A DNA stretch of 39,340 nucleotides from a virus. The notes under the pieces are model-generated. The model had not been told where the DNA came from. It saw nothing but the letters and a program-made list of their open reading frames with translations, and did not search any database. Both the position numbers and the translations under genes were made by a program. Every line of letters starts with the position of its first letter. Position 1 is the stretch's first letter. Below are positions 8,199 to 17,537 of this stretch, one piece after another. The stretch spans positions 1 through 39,340 of IMG/VR virus record IMGVR_UViG_3300032820_000035. The stretch is one strand, 5' to 3'.

Positions 8199-11100
8199 AT
8201 GGCTAAAAAGAAATTAAAAAATTATATATTTCAAAAAGGAATTCCTAAAACCGGGAATAACTATCCTATTGCTTGGAATCTACTTGATAAAAACGTAGAA
8301 TATCTTAAAGATGAAATGTTAGGATATATTAAAGCCAGCTCAGCTAGAGATACTGCTATTAATTTATATCCTAATTTAGATTCTAGAATTACAAATAATA
8401 AAGAATATATTAAAGATGAAGTTGCATCTTGGGTTTCAGCACGAGTTATTCAAAATGTGGCACCATTTGCTGGTTATACAAAAGCGGCTAATGTTATAGA
8501 AGATGATGTTGATGCAGTAATAACTGCTGTTGCACGTGACGTTAGATATAATGGAAATGAACAAATAAGAGCACAAATAGAAACATATTTTATTGATGGA
8601 ACACTTCAATTAGCTAATGGTGGCGATCCAGAAATAGCTTATCTAACTCAAGCTAGAACAATTATAACAGATTTCATTGCAACAGGAGCCACATATTCAA
8701 GTACTCAAAATGCAACAACTCAAGATCTAACAGGATCAAATGGTGAATCAGGTGGAATAACTGAATTTACTACTAAAGCAAATCAAGTAATTGATACGAT
8801 TGATAATGGAATTATACAAACTCCAGCTCTTTCTAGTAGCCCTTATGTATTTGAAAACTTTACTTACGATAAAAGTAAGTGCGATAGAGATTACCAATTT
8901 GTTTTAGATGCATTTTTAAATGATTTACGTTATAATGGAAATAAATCAACAAGATATATTTCTTCTAAATTTTGGGTTGGATCAACACCTCAATTAGATG
9001 GAGATAGACAACCTGAAATACAAACACAATATTGGATTAGAGATTTTATAAACAATTATATTTTTACTAATGTAGATGCTTCTAATCAATCTCCTAATGC
9101 AAGTACTATTATAAATGCTAATAAAGAATTTATAGGAGATGAAGTTGCGGCTTGGTTTGATGCAACATATCCAGGTGTTCATAGTCAAACAGAAATAGAT
9201 AAGTGCGAAAGAGATTCTAAGTTTAATATCGAAGCAATAGCACATGATATACAATATGGTGGTAATTCAGAAATAGTTAGAACAGCTAAAAAATATTGGG
9301 AAGGTGCCGCTTTAACATTATATCCAAATGAAAGAACTTATGCAGTTGCAGTTAATAATAAAATAGAAGAAATTATTAATGGCTATATTCTTACTAATAC
9401 TCCATGGACGTCATTACAAAGTCCAAGTGTAACTATACAAACAATGGGATCAGGTGAAGGTAGTGCTACTGCTAAAGTAACATCTTTCATCCAAATTCTT
9501 AATGCTGTAACATTAAATGGCGTAGGACAACTTCCAGTAGAAGTACATACTACTTCACATCAAGATCCTATAACTTCTGTTCAATTTACAGATGACAATA
9601 CATCTGAAAGTCTAGCGTCTAATAGAATATCTACGCTTTCTTTTATTATTTCTGATGTAATGGAAAATGGATTAGATAATTTACCAGCTTTAGAAAGAAA
9701 TGAAGTATCTAGTATAAGAGCAGTTGATCCAGCTGGAAAAATTAAACATGAAGATATTTTATTAGTTACTAATACTACAAGAAATACTGTATTATACAAT
9801 TTTGCTGACCCTTCTATGGGTTGTGAAGTAGAATATGACAGAGGACTAACTGGCAGTTCTCATACAGAGCTTGTTGAAGATACAGATTTTCCTTCTTTCT
9901 TAGAAGGTGCAGATACAATATCTACAATATTTTTTAACGTAGATACTAGTACACACGAAAACACAGATAGTATACAAGCCTTTATAGAAGCTACAGAACT
10001 TAGAGTAAGACCATTTGATTTTGGTACAGATGCAATTGAAAGATATAGAATTGCAAAACCTCAATCAATGATTGACGCTGACTTTGAGTATGGTCTTCAG
10101 CCAACAAAATGGCAAGCCATTTCAACACAAAGAGGTTATCCATCAATTTACGAAGTACCGGGTACAGATATTGACGTTGAATCAGTAACAACTGACGCAT
10201 CAACTAGTACTCAAGGTATAGGTGCTTCATTAATAACTGTAAACACAACAGGTCCTCATAACTTGGATGTTGGAGCTCCTATTTCAATTATAGGATTTGC
10301 AGGTTCAGGTGTAGAAGGTACAGGTAGAGCAACAGGATCATTTGTTGTACATACTATTCCTACAAATAAACAATTAACTTATTATGCTAAAGCTAAAGTT
10401 GGTACTTCTGCTGGTGCAGTAATTTCTACAAAATTTACTCAAATGCGTAGAGCCGCATTTTATACTGGGGCAGATTTAGGAGAACCAAGTTTTTCTGTTG
10501 CAAGTAATGGATCAAGTGGTGCTGTTGTTACATCAATAGGCGCAATTCAAGGAGAAACAGTTTTAGCATTTACAGGAACACCTCCTCCTACTGGTGCACC
10601 TATTACTGGAACAGGTGTCGCAACAGGTACTCAAGTTACAGCGATTCAAGGAACAGGTGGAGCCATAGCAACACCAAAAATTAGTGGTGATTATGCCTCA
10701 GGAACATCACAAATAAATGTTGTTGATGCATCAGGTATAGTTCAAAACTCTGTAATGGATAGAGGAGATGGTTATGCAACAACTATTATAAGTGTTGTAG
10801 GTCAAACTTTAGTTTTATCAACTCCATTAAATGGAGCTTTGATAGGTGATCAAACAGTTTATCCTGAAGTTGCTGGAACTAATGCAACGCCGGCAGGACT
10901 TGAGGCAACGTGGAATGTAACCTGGGCAGGTGGAAACTATACTGTAACTCTTATTAATACTGGAAATGATTATGTAGTTGGAGATGCAATAGTTATTTTA
11001 GGAAATATGTTAAGTGGTACTACTCCTGAAAACGATCTTATAATATCAGTAGATGAAGTAGATACTGCAGGAGAAATTCTTGCTTTTACATTTACAGGAG

Positions 11101-14100
11101 TCTCTTTTGGAGGAACAGGAAGTCTTTCAGGAATAAGTGGTACTGTAGCAGGTGGCACCGGAACAGGTGGAACATTTGCATTAACTAAAGATGCTGGAAC
11201 ATATACGATAGCATTAGAAGATAAAACTTACACAGGTCTTACAGCTACATACGCCGGTAATATATATACTGCTACTACTTGGGACATAACTGTATTAAAT
11301 GGGGCTTATACTGTCCACACAGTAAACACTTCAGGAACAGGACATATTGTAAACGATAAACTTGAAATTTCTGGAGGAAGTTTTGGTGGAAGTTCGGCTA
11401 ATAATATAGTAATCACAGTTACCAGTGTAGATGGTACAGGACAAATTACAGGACATACTATTGTAGGTACTGCTCCAGATATTATTGAATCATATATTAG
11501 TCCAGTATGGTCAACAGCAGGTGGTGGAACACTTGCAACTTTTACTATAACTAGAACAGGTACAGTATATACAGCACAAGTAACAACTCCTGGGGCTGGA
11601 TTTGCAGTAAGTGATACTGTAGTAATTGATGGAGCACTTTTAGGTGGTGCATCAACAACAAATGATTGTACTTTAACTATTAATACAATAGGTGGATCTG
11701 GTGACATTTTAACACTTACTCCAACAGGTACAGCAGTTAATACAAAAGATTTTACAGAAGTTTCTTCATCAGGTTATATAGGAACTGGAGCACAATTTAG
11801 TGTTACTAATGTAGTTGGGGCTACTACTTATAGTAGTATTACTGCAACATCATTAGGAGAAAAATATGGAATAGGACAAGAATTAATAATACTAGGATCA
11901 AGTTTAGGCGGTACTGACGGTGTACATGATTTAACTCTTGCATTAACAGGACCTTTAGGGGCCAATGATGCTGTAGTAGATCAACAATGGACAGACAGTG
12001 GTGCGGCACAACCAGGTCCTGAAACAAAAAATTATACAGTAAATGATTTATTATTAGCTGGAGGAGTATCCTTAGGAGGTACAGCACCAACTAATGATGC
12101 ATATGTTACAGTTACAAGTGTAGATGCAAATGGATCTATTACTGGTATGTCTATAGCAGGTACAGGAACAGATGCTAACGTAGATTATGTTAGTCCAGCA
12201 TGGACAACATCAGGTTCAGGTGTAGATGCAACGTTTAGTGTAAACAGAACAGGAACAACATATTCAGTTTCAGTAACAGGTACAGGCTCAGGTTTTGCCG
12301 CAACAGATACAGTAACTTTTGCAGGAGATTTACTTGGTGGTGCTACAACTGCCAATGATTGTACTATTACAGTTGACTCAGTTAGTGCTGGAGCAATTGC
12401 TACAATAAGTGCCGCGGCAGGAACATCAGTAAACACTCAAACTTTTTCACCAGCATCAATATCTGCAAGAGTAGGTACATCGGCCACTTTTGATGTTGAC
12501 ATAGCAGGTGGAAATTATACAGTATCTTTGAATCAAGGAGGATCAAATTATTGGGTTGGTCAAGAAATTACACTTCCTGGTACAATATTATATGGTAGTT
12601 CAACAGCAAATGATTTAGTAATTACTATTACAGCCATTGATGCTGTTGCCACAGGTGTCATTACAACATTTAATTCGGCGGGAAGTGCCAATACTGGAAC
12701 AGGTGGAATATCTACTGTTATGAGCGGTCAAAATAGAGCAATGACAGGAGTAGGTGGTACGTTTAGTGTAACAAGATCTTATTCAGAAGATTCTTCAACA
12801 ACATATACTGAATGTCAAGTAACTTCTCCAGGTTCTAATTATAACGTAGGAGACAGACTTACTATATCAGGAGCAAGTTTAGGTGGAACTACACCAGCCA
12901 ATGATCTCGAAGTTTTAGTTCAAGCAGTAAGTTCAGCAGGAGCCGTAACAGCAAATACTCACTCAGGTACTGCTATAGTAGGAACGGGTGTAACAGTTTA
13001 TTCAAGTATAACGATATCTGATGCAACAACGACAAGTATTCCAAATGGAACTACATTAACTTATACTGCGATAGCAACTATGGAAGTAACTTTCTTAACT
13101 CCACATGGATTAGTTCCAGGTGCAGGATTCCTTGTAACAATTGGATCTGATGACGGATCTAATAATCATATATTAGCATCAGGACCAGGTCTTGTTACAG
13201 AAATTCCTTCTCCTACGAAATTTAGATATCAGGTTAGATCTCCAGGAACAATTACAGATGCTCAATGGTCAGGATTCGTATATGTTAGACCAGATTCATT
13301 CTTTGTACATAGACCATTTGATGGAGGTGTTATGTTAGGAACAGGTGGACCACAACATGGTGCACAGGCGATAAGACAATCTAAAAAATATATTAGATAT
13401 CAATCAGGTAAAGGTATTATGTATACAACAGGTGCCTTGTTTGCTCCATCTTATGATATTTTAAATGTTGTAGCAGATGGTAAAGCAGTAGGATCAGTAA
13501 TAACAATTACTACAGATGAAATTGATCACGGACTACAAGTTGGTGCAATAATAAAATTAATAGGAATAACACAACAAGAATATAATGATACCTATACAAT
13601 AACTCAAATTATAAGTGAAAGAGTATTTAAAACTACTGCACAAAGTACTTTAAGTATATTACAACCTGAATTTTCTGATCAACCTCAAGTATCATTAAAA
13701 AATTGGAATGGTGCAACAGTAAGATCAGGAATATTTGATGATCAAAACGGAATTTTTTGGGAATATGATGGTGTAAATCTTGCACTTACACAAAGAACAG
13801 CTACAAGACAATTAGCAGGTACAATTGCAGTAACACCTGATTCTAATACAGTAAATGGTACAGGTACAAGATTTAGAGAACAATTAAAATCTGGTGATAG
13901 AATAGTAATAAGAGGTATGACTCACGTTGTATCGAACGTTTCTTCTAACACAGAGATGTATGTAACTCCAGATTATAGAGGAGTTAATCCTTCTTCAGGT
14001 GTTAAAAGTTGTTTAATACTTGACAAAAAAACTAAACAAAGTGACTGGAATTTAGATAAAGTAGATGGAACAGGACCTAGTGGTTATGATTTAGATGTCT

Positions 14101-15734
14101 CTAAGATGCAGATGGTAGGAATTCAAATGTCCTGGTATGGTGCTGGATTTATTGATTACATGACAAGAGGTGGTGATGGTAACTTTATTTTCTGTCACAG
14201 AATGAGAAATTCTAACGTAAACACAGAAGCATATATGAGAACAGGTAACCAACCTGTGCGTTATGAAGTTACAAATGAAGGTGCTAATGGTAAACTTTCA
14301 GCTGATATAAGTGCTGGAGAAACAACAATAAGACTATTAGATACTTCATTCTTTCCACCAGCTGGCGGAACACTTTATATAGATAATGAAATTATTACAT
14401 ATACAGGAATTAACGGAAATAGATTAACAGGATGTACTAGAGCAACTCAATTAACAAACTTTACTTCCGGTTCAATTAGATCATATTCAGCAGGAGCGGC
14501 GGCAGAACACTTTAGAAACACTGGAGTGGTATTAATTAGTAATACATCAAGTCCAATTATATCACACTGGGGTTCATCTTATATAACAGATGGAGATTTT
14601 GATGAAGAACGTGGATATCTGTTTAGTTATTCAGCGACAGCTTTAGCTTTATCAACTATAAGACAAACCGTGTTCCTAATAAGATTAGCACCGTCAATTG
14701 CAAATGCTTTAACTGGTGACCTGGGAGATAGAGACTTACTTAATAGAGCCCAATTGCTACTTGATGGTTTAGAAATAACATCTGAACCTACATCAGGTGC
14801 AGGTAATGGATCATTAGTTGTACAAGGAGTTATTAATCCACAAAACTATCCATTAGATCCAAGTGATATAGGTTGGACGGGATTAACAGGAACAGCTCAA
14901 GGTGGTCAACCATCATTTGCCCAAATAGCGGCAGGTGGTTCGGTTAACTGGAACGGTGGAGCTACTCAAACTACACAAACAGCGGCAACATCGGCTATCA
15001 TTACAACTGATGTAACAAACAACTGGTGGAACATGGGTTCTTGGTATAATAATTATTCATACTGGTTAAAAGAAGATGGCCCAGGTAACAATAATGGTTT
15101 CGCGGATAGAAATATTAAAGTAGGAGATAATGTAAGTGGTGGTAACTTTCCTGCAGGTACAGTTATTACAGAGCTTTATGAATATTCTTATTACTTCCTA
15201 GCATACTACAGTCAAAATCACGGTGGTATTCCTATGGCAACAACTATTACGTTTTCTATGGGTGGTGATTTAACTAATACAAACTACTTGTATATGGATC
15301 CTACTCAGTGGGAATCCTCAAATGCCACATCAGGTACAGAATTGCAAGATACTAATTTCCCAGCTGGTACATCAGTTATTAGTGTGGATCCTAAAGCAAG
15401 ATATGGTCCAGTAAGTACTGGTACAGAATATTACAAAGTAACGTTTTCACAAACGTCAACTGGAACAATTAATGCAGGTGCAAATGTTACGTTCTTATTT
15501 GGTAATCCACCATATGCACAACCGGGAGAAACGATCTTTTCATTCGTTGCACAACCGGGAGAAAGAGCAACATTATCACTTAATCAAATCAAGGAATTGA
15601 CTAACACTACACTTGGTGGTCGAGGAGCATTTCCAAATGGTCCAGATGCGTTAGCTATTAACGTATATAGAACAGCAGGTTCAGGTGATGTAGCTGGTAC
15701 AGTTACATTACGTTGGTCAGAAGCTCAAGCGTAA
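8199..15734 (+). CDS. Giant repeat-containing tail/baseplate protein, 2511 aa
   Basis: The longest gene in the window. The N-terminal 430 residues hold modules of the CxRDxxxxxxAxxxDxxYGGN type (see repeat entry) interleaved with NKEYIKDEVASW and NKEFIGDEVAAW. Residues about 905-1596 hold eight degenerate beta repeats rich in Gly and Thr. The C-terminal third is less repetitive and looks conserved: KKYIRYQSGKGIMYTTGALF, CHRMRNSNVNTEAYMRTGN, LYIDNEIITYTG and DLGDRDLLNRAQLLLDGLEI. There is no signal peptide or membrane segment. Similar architectures occur in large structural proteins of marine T4-like phages, so a long fibre or baseplate-wedge role is the best guess. The stop codon directly abuts the stop codon of the convergent cupin gene. 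Confidence 0.8.
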   Translation: MAKKKLKNYIFQKGIPKTGNNYPIAWNLLDKNVEYLKDEMLGYIKASSARDTAINLYPNLDSRITNNKEYIKDEVASWVSARVIQNVAPFAGYTKAANVIEDDVDAVITAVARDVRYNGNEQIRAQIETYFIDGTLQLANGGDPEIAYLTQARTIITDFIATGATYSSTQNATTQDLTGSNGESGGITEFTTKANQVIDTIDNGIIQTPALSSSPYVFENFTYDKSKCDRDYQFVLDAFLNDLRYNGNKSTRYISSKFWVGSTPQLDGDRQPEIQTQYWIRDFINNYIFTNVDASNQSPNASTIINANKEFIGDEVAAWFDATYPGVHSQTEIDKCERDSKFNIEAIAHDIQYGGNSEIVRTAKKYWEGAALTLYPNERTYAVAVNNKIEEIINGYILTNTPWTSLQSPSVTIQTMGSGEGSATAKVTSFIQILNAVTLNGVGQLPVEVHTTSHQDPITSVQFTDDNTSESLASNRISTLSFIISDVMENGLDNLPALERNEVSSIRAVDPAGKIKHEDILLVTNTTRNTVLYNFADPSMGCEVEYDRGLTGSSHTELVEDTDFPSFLEGADTISTIFFNVDTSTHENTDSIQAFIEATELRVRPFDFGTDAIERYRIAKPQSMIDADFEYGLQPTKWQAISTQRGYPSIYEVPGTDIDVESVTTDASTSTQGIGASLITVNTTGPHNLDVGAPISIIGFAGSGVEGTGRATGSFVVHTIPTNKQLTYYAKAKVGTSAGAVISTKFTQMRRAAFYTGADLGEPSFSVASNGSSGAVVTSIGAIQGETVLAFTGTPPPTGAPITGTGVATGTQVTAIQGTGGAIATPKISGDYASGTSQINVVDASGIVQNSVMDRGDGYATTIISVVGQTLVLSTPLNGALIGDQTVYPEVAGTNATPAGLEATWNVTWAGGNYTVTLINTGNDYVVGDAIVILGNMLSGTTPENDLIISVDEVDTAGEILAFTFTGVSFGGTGSLSGISGTVAGGTGTGGTFALTKDAGTYTIALEDKTYTGLTATYAGNIYTATTWDITVLNGAYTVHTVNTSGTGHIVNDKLEISGGSFGGSSANNIVITVTSVDGTGQITGHTIVGTAPDIIESYISPVWSTAGGGTLATFTITRTGTVYTAQVTTPGAGFAVSDTVVIDGALLGGASTTNDCTLTINTIGGSGDILTLTPTGTAVNTKDFTEVSSSGYIGTGAQFSVTNVVGATTYSSITATSLGEKYGIGQELIILGSSLGGTDGVHDLTLALTGPLGANDAVVDQQWTDSGAAQPGPETKNYTVNDLLLAGGVSLGGTAPTNDAYVTVTSVDANGSITGMSIAGTGTDANVDYVSPAWTTSGSGVDATFSVNRTGTTYSVSVTGTGSGFAATDTVTFAGDLLGGATTANDCTITVDSVSAGAIATISAAAGTSVNTQTFSPASISARVGTSATFDVDIAGGNYTVSLNQGGSNYWVGQEITLPGTILYGSSTANDLVITITAIDAVATGVITTFNSAGSANTGTGGISTVMSGQNRAMTGVGGTFSVTRSYSEDSSTTYTECQVTSPGSNYNVGDRLTISGASLGGTTPANDLEVLVQAVSSAGAVTANTHSGTAIVGTGVTVYSSITISDATTTSIPNGTTLTYTAIATMEVTFLTPHGLVPGAGFLVTIGSDDGSNNHILASGPGLVTEIPSPTKFRYQVRSPGTITDAQWSGFVYVRPDSFFVHRPFDGGVMLGTGGPQHGAQAIRQSKKYIRYQSGKGIMYTTGALFAPSYDILNVVADGKAVGSVITITTDEIDHGLQVGAIIKLIGITQQEYNDTYTITQIISERVFKTTAQSTLSILQPEFSDQPQVSLKNWNGATVRSGIFDDQNGIFWEYDGVNLALTQRTATRQLAGTIAVTPDSNTVNGTGTRFREQLKSGDRIVIRGMTHVVSNVSSNTEMYVTPDYRGVNPSSGVKSCLILDKKTKQSDWNLDKVDGTGPSGYDLDVSKMQMVGIQMSWYGAGFIDYMTRGGDGNFIFCHRMRNSNVNTEAYMRTGNQPVRYEVTNEGANGKLSADISAGETTIRLLDTSFFPPAGGTLYIDNEIITYTGINGNRLTGCTRATQLTNFTSGSIRSYSAGAAAEHFRNTGVVLISNTSSPIISHWGSSYITDGDFDEERGYLFSYSATALALSTIRQTVFLIRLAPSIANALTGDLGDRDLLNRAQLLLDGLEITSEPTSGAGNGSLVVQGVINPQNYPLDPSDIGWTGLTGTAQGGQPSFAQIAAGGSVNWNGGATQTTQTAATSAIITTDVTNNWWNMGSWYNNYSYWLKEDGPGNNNGFADRNIKVGDNVSGGNFPAGTVITELYEYSYYFLAYYSQNHGGIPMATTITFSMGGDLTNTNYLYMDPTQWESSNATSGTELQDTNFPAGTSVISVDPKARYGPVSTGTEYYKVTFSQTSTGTINAGANVTFLFGNPPYAQPGETIFSFVAQPGERATLSLNQIKELTNTTLGGRGAFPNGPDALAINVYRTAGSGDVAGTVTLRWSEAQA
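8493..9266 (+). repeat. Three N-terminal CxRD...YxGN protein modules
   Basis: Within the 2511-aa protein, copies begin near residues 99 (VIEDDVDAV...RDVRYNGN), 227 (KCDRDYQFV...NDLRYNGN) and 335 (KCERDSKFN...HDIQYGGN), about 108-128 residues apart. Copy 1 has lost the Cys and Arg of the motif. These are diverged amino-acid repeats, not exact DNA repeats. Confidence 0.75.
10911..12985 (+). repeat. Eight tandem degenerate beta repeats in the giant tail protein
   Basis: Each unit is about 65-110 aa and follows the pattern F/W-x-V-T, Y-T/S-V, G-x-Y-x-V-G/N-D, then L/V-x-I-x-G-x-x-L-G-G, then a T-x-x-N-D pair and V-x-x-V-D-x-x-G-x-I. Units start near 10911, 11280, 11540, 11797, 12031, 12233, 12488 and 12763. 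Unit 5 is shortened at its start. The regular length suggests a stacked beta shaft or a bead-like fibre. Confidence 0.7.
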
Positions 15735-16127
15735 TTATTTCTTTTCAGGATTATTTTTAGAATCTTTTTGACTATCACCTTTAACAATTCTATAATTGTC
15801 ATCAGAATGATCAGGAGTACTAACTTCAGATACACTACCGGAATTACTCATACATACTAATTGATGTGGTTGGCAAGGAGGATTATGCCAAGAGTCGCCT
15901 TCTTTTAATTCTTGAGAATATAAAGTTGCATCTTTAGTATCAATCCAATTTAATTTAAATACACCATTGTTTACAAACCAAGTTTCATCTTTATCTTTAT
16001 GAAAATGCATACTAAATTTTGCTCCTTTTTTAGTAAACACCATAATTTTTCCACAGTACTTTTCATTAGAAGCCCATATTAATTCATAGCCCCAACCCAT
16101 TTCTCGTTTACCTGTTTTATTGATCAT
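15735..16127 (-). CDS. Small cupin, mannose-6-phosphate-isomerase-like
   Basis: A single-domain cupin of 130 aa. Motif 1 is complete: G35, then H41-F-H43, E48 and G55, matching G(X5)HXH(X4)E(X6)G, so three metal ligands are present. Motif 2 is GDSWHNPPCQPH (77-88), giving H88 as the fourth ligand, with Cys replacing the usual Gly. Small cupins of this kind are often sugar-phosphate isomerases, epimerases or binding proteins, and the neighbours HldD and HldE favour a nucleotide-sugar role. The substrate is not readable. The start at 16127 overlaps the end of hldD by 11 nt, so it is the last gene of the minus-strand operon. The tail (SQKDSKNNPEKK) is lysine-rich and looks disordered. Confidence 0.75.
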   Translation of the reverse strand: MINKTGKREMGWGYELIWASNEKYCGKIMVFTKKGAKFSMHFHKDKDETWFVNNGVFKLNWIDTKDATLYSQELKEGDSWHNPPCQPHQLVCMSNSGSVSEVSTPDHSDDNYRIVKGDSQKDSKNNPEKK

Positions 16128-16932
16128 TTACAAATTCCTTAACGGTTTTCCAATTAATGTCTATATGTTTATTTAATTTTGTCAAATCGGCGCAAGTATA
16201 ACTTTGATATTGATTGCTTAAATTTAATGGCATAGGTATAGTTTCTATTTTAGCATTGTATTTTTTAGCGATAATTCCAGCTATTCTTAAAAAACTAGTA
16301 GTCTTACCAGTACCTACATTAAAAATACCACTAACATCTTTTTTTAACATTTGTTCATGTACAGTACATACATCATCTACACAAACAAAATCTCTAAGAT
16401 AATTTTCACTATTTTCAAAAATTTTAATTACTTTATCTTCTTTAGCTTGTTTTGTAAATTTAGTTATAGGTGATGCTTGATCTTTTTTATGTTCTTCGTC
16501 AGAACCATATACATTAAAATATCTAAATCCTTGAACAAGGACATCAAATTGGTCCACAGATTCAATAAAACGATCAAACAAATATTTGCTCCATGCATAT
16601 GGATTCATTGGAGACACAGGACCATCTTCTGTAAATGTACTTTGACCTCCATAAACACTAGCAGAACTGGCATATTGAAAATTTGTTCCCATAGTATCAC
16701 ATAATTGTAACAATCTCATACTAAAATCATAATTTTGTGTTAATATTTTTTTAACATTAGTTTCTGTAGTAGTTGCAATTGCGCCTAAATGTATTACCCA
16801 ATCATATTTTGATGGATCTGGCACAACATTTTCTACATAAGAATAACCTTTTACAGTATGTCCTTTAGACTCTAAATGTTTAGATAAGTTTTTTCCTATA
16901 AATCCATTATGTCCTGTTATTAATATGTTCAT
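16117..16932 (-). CDS. hldD: ADP-L-glycero-D-manno-heptose 6-epimerase-like SDR enzyme
   Basis: Extended short-chain dehydrogenase that would convert ADP-D-glycero- to ADP-L-glycero-manno-heptose. Counting from MNILITG, the NAD(P)-binding loop is GHNGFIG (7-13) and the catalytic pair is Y112-x3-K116 (YAWSK), with YASSASVYG (87-95) supplying Ser. HldD-like signatures follow in the right order: GFRYFNVYG, EEHKKDQASPITKF, FENSENYLRDFVCVDDV, SGIFNVGTGKTTSF and NQYQSYTCADLTKL. At 271 aa it is shorter than the roughly 310-aa bacterial enzyme. The start at 16932 is preferred to an upstream ATG at 16959 because it forms a TAATG overlap with the preceding gene and begins right at the Rossmann strand. 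Another nucleotide-sugar epimerase is possible, but the motif series favours HldD. Confidence 0.85.
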   Translation of the reverse strand: MNILITGHNGFIGKNLSKHLESKGHTVKGYSYVENVVPDPSKYDWVIHLGAIATTTETNVKKILTQNYDFSMRLLQLCDTMGTNFQYASSASVYGGQSTFTEDGPVSPMNPYAWSKYLFDRFIESVDQFDVLVQGFRYFNVYGSDEEHKKDQASPITKFTKQAKEDKVIKIFENSENYLRDFVCVDDVCTVHEQMLKKDVSGIFNVGTGKTTSFLRIAGIIAKKYNAKIETIPMPLNLSNQYQSYTCADLTKLNKHIDINWKTVKEFVNDQ

Positions 16933-17537
16933 TAATATCCTGTCTTTTTCTCTCCCCAAGGTCTAGTTTTTTCTGCTACACTTTCGGGGATAGTTAAATG
17001 TGCATAGGTACTATCAGGTACCGGTATAAAATTAATATTAATTGCCATTCTACTTTTTACATCTGTACAAGTAGATCCAGAATGCATCATATAACTAGGA
17101 AAAATAACCATTGAATTTTCTACACTTGGTATTTTTGTACCATCTTCAAATTCAGTGTATCCATCATTTGTATTAATATAAAGAATTGCTGTAACACAAC
17201 AAGGAGTTACTGTATCAACATGATAACCATGAGTAACAAGTTTATCTTGTCTAGTAACAAGATTTGCTTTAACTCTAATAAAAGTTATTGGATCTAATAA
17301 TGCAAAAACAGGAATTAGAGCTTCCCAATTAGATTCATTTGTAACAATTCTATTACTTTCTTGAAATACGTGTGTAAATTGAAATTGGTATTTTTCAGTA
17401 TCTGGTAATATGTGCATATCATCTACTACATTAGAATTATAATACCAAGGAAAATTAAGACCCATGATAAGTTCTTGTAACCTTTTAAAGTGCTCAATTG
17501 ATAATGCGTTTGGTAATTGGATTATTTTATTGTTCAT
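16932..17537 (-). CDS. 2-oxoglutarate/Fe(II) oxygenase, prolyl-4-hydroxylase-like
   Basis: A 201-aa double-stranded beta-helix oxygenase. The iron triad is H106-x-D108 (GYHVDTV) and H152 (MMHSGS), and R163 in SRMAININF is placed to bind 2-oxoglutarate. YTEFEDG (127-133) corresponds to the Gly/Phe-rich strand common in this family. Members hydroxylate protein side chains or small molecules, and they are frequent auxiliary genes of marine T4-like phages. It lies between hldE (11-nt overlap) and hldD (TAATG overlap), so it is co-translated with heptose synthesis. A role in sugar tailoring or in virion-protein hydroxylation before glycosylation is possible, but neither is shown. No targeting signal is present. 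Confidence 0.85.
   Translation of the reverse strand: MNNKIIQLPNALSIEHFKRLQELIMGLNFPWYYNSNVVDDMHILPDTEKYQFQFTHVFQESNRIVTNESNWEALIPVFALLDPITFIRVKANLVTRQDKLVTHGYHVDTVTPCCVTAILYINTNDGYTEFEDGTKIPSVENSMVIFPSYMMHSGSTCTDVKSRMAININFIPVPDSTYAHLTIPESVAEKTRPWGEKKTGY

Noticed and set aside
11306-11707. Long antisense open frame (133 aa) and similar frames within the giant tail gene
   Set aside because: It lies opposite a clearly coding repeat protein, has a low-complexity Pro/Val-rich translation and no ribosome-binding site or conserved motif; it arises from the repeated Thr/Gly codons.
10911-12985. Possible CRISPR-like or tandem DNA repeat array
   Set aside because: The periodicity is at protein level only; units differ in length and DNA sequence and lie in one open frame.
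16933-16959. Nine extra N-terminal residues for hldD from an upstream ATG
   Set aside because: They precede the Rossmann strand without homology and overlap the 2OG oxygenase; the TAATG start at 16932 is more economical.
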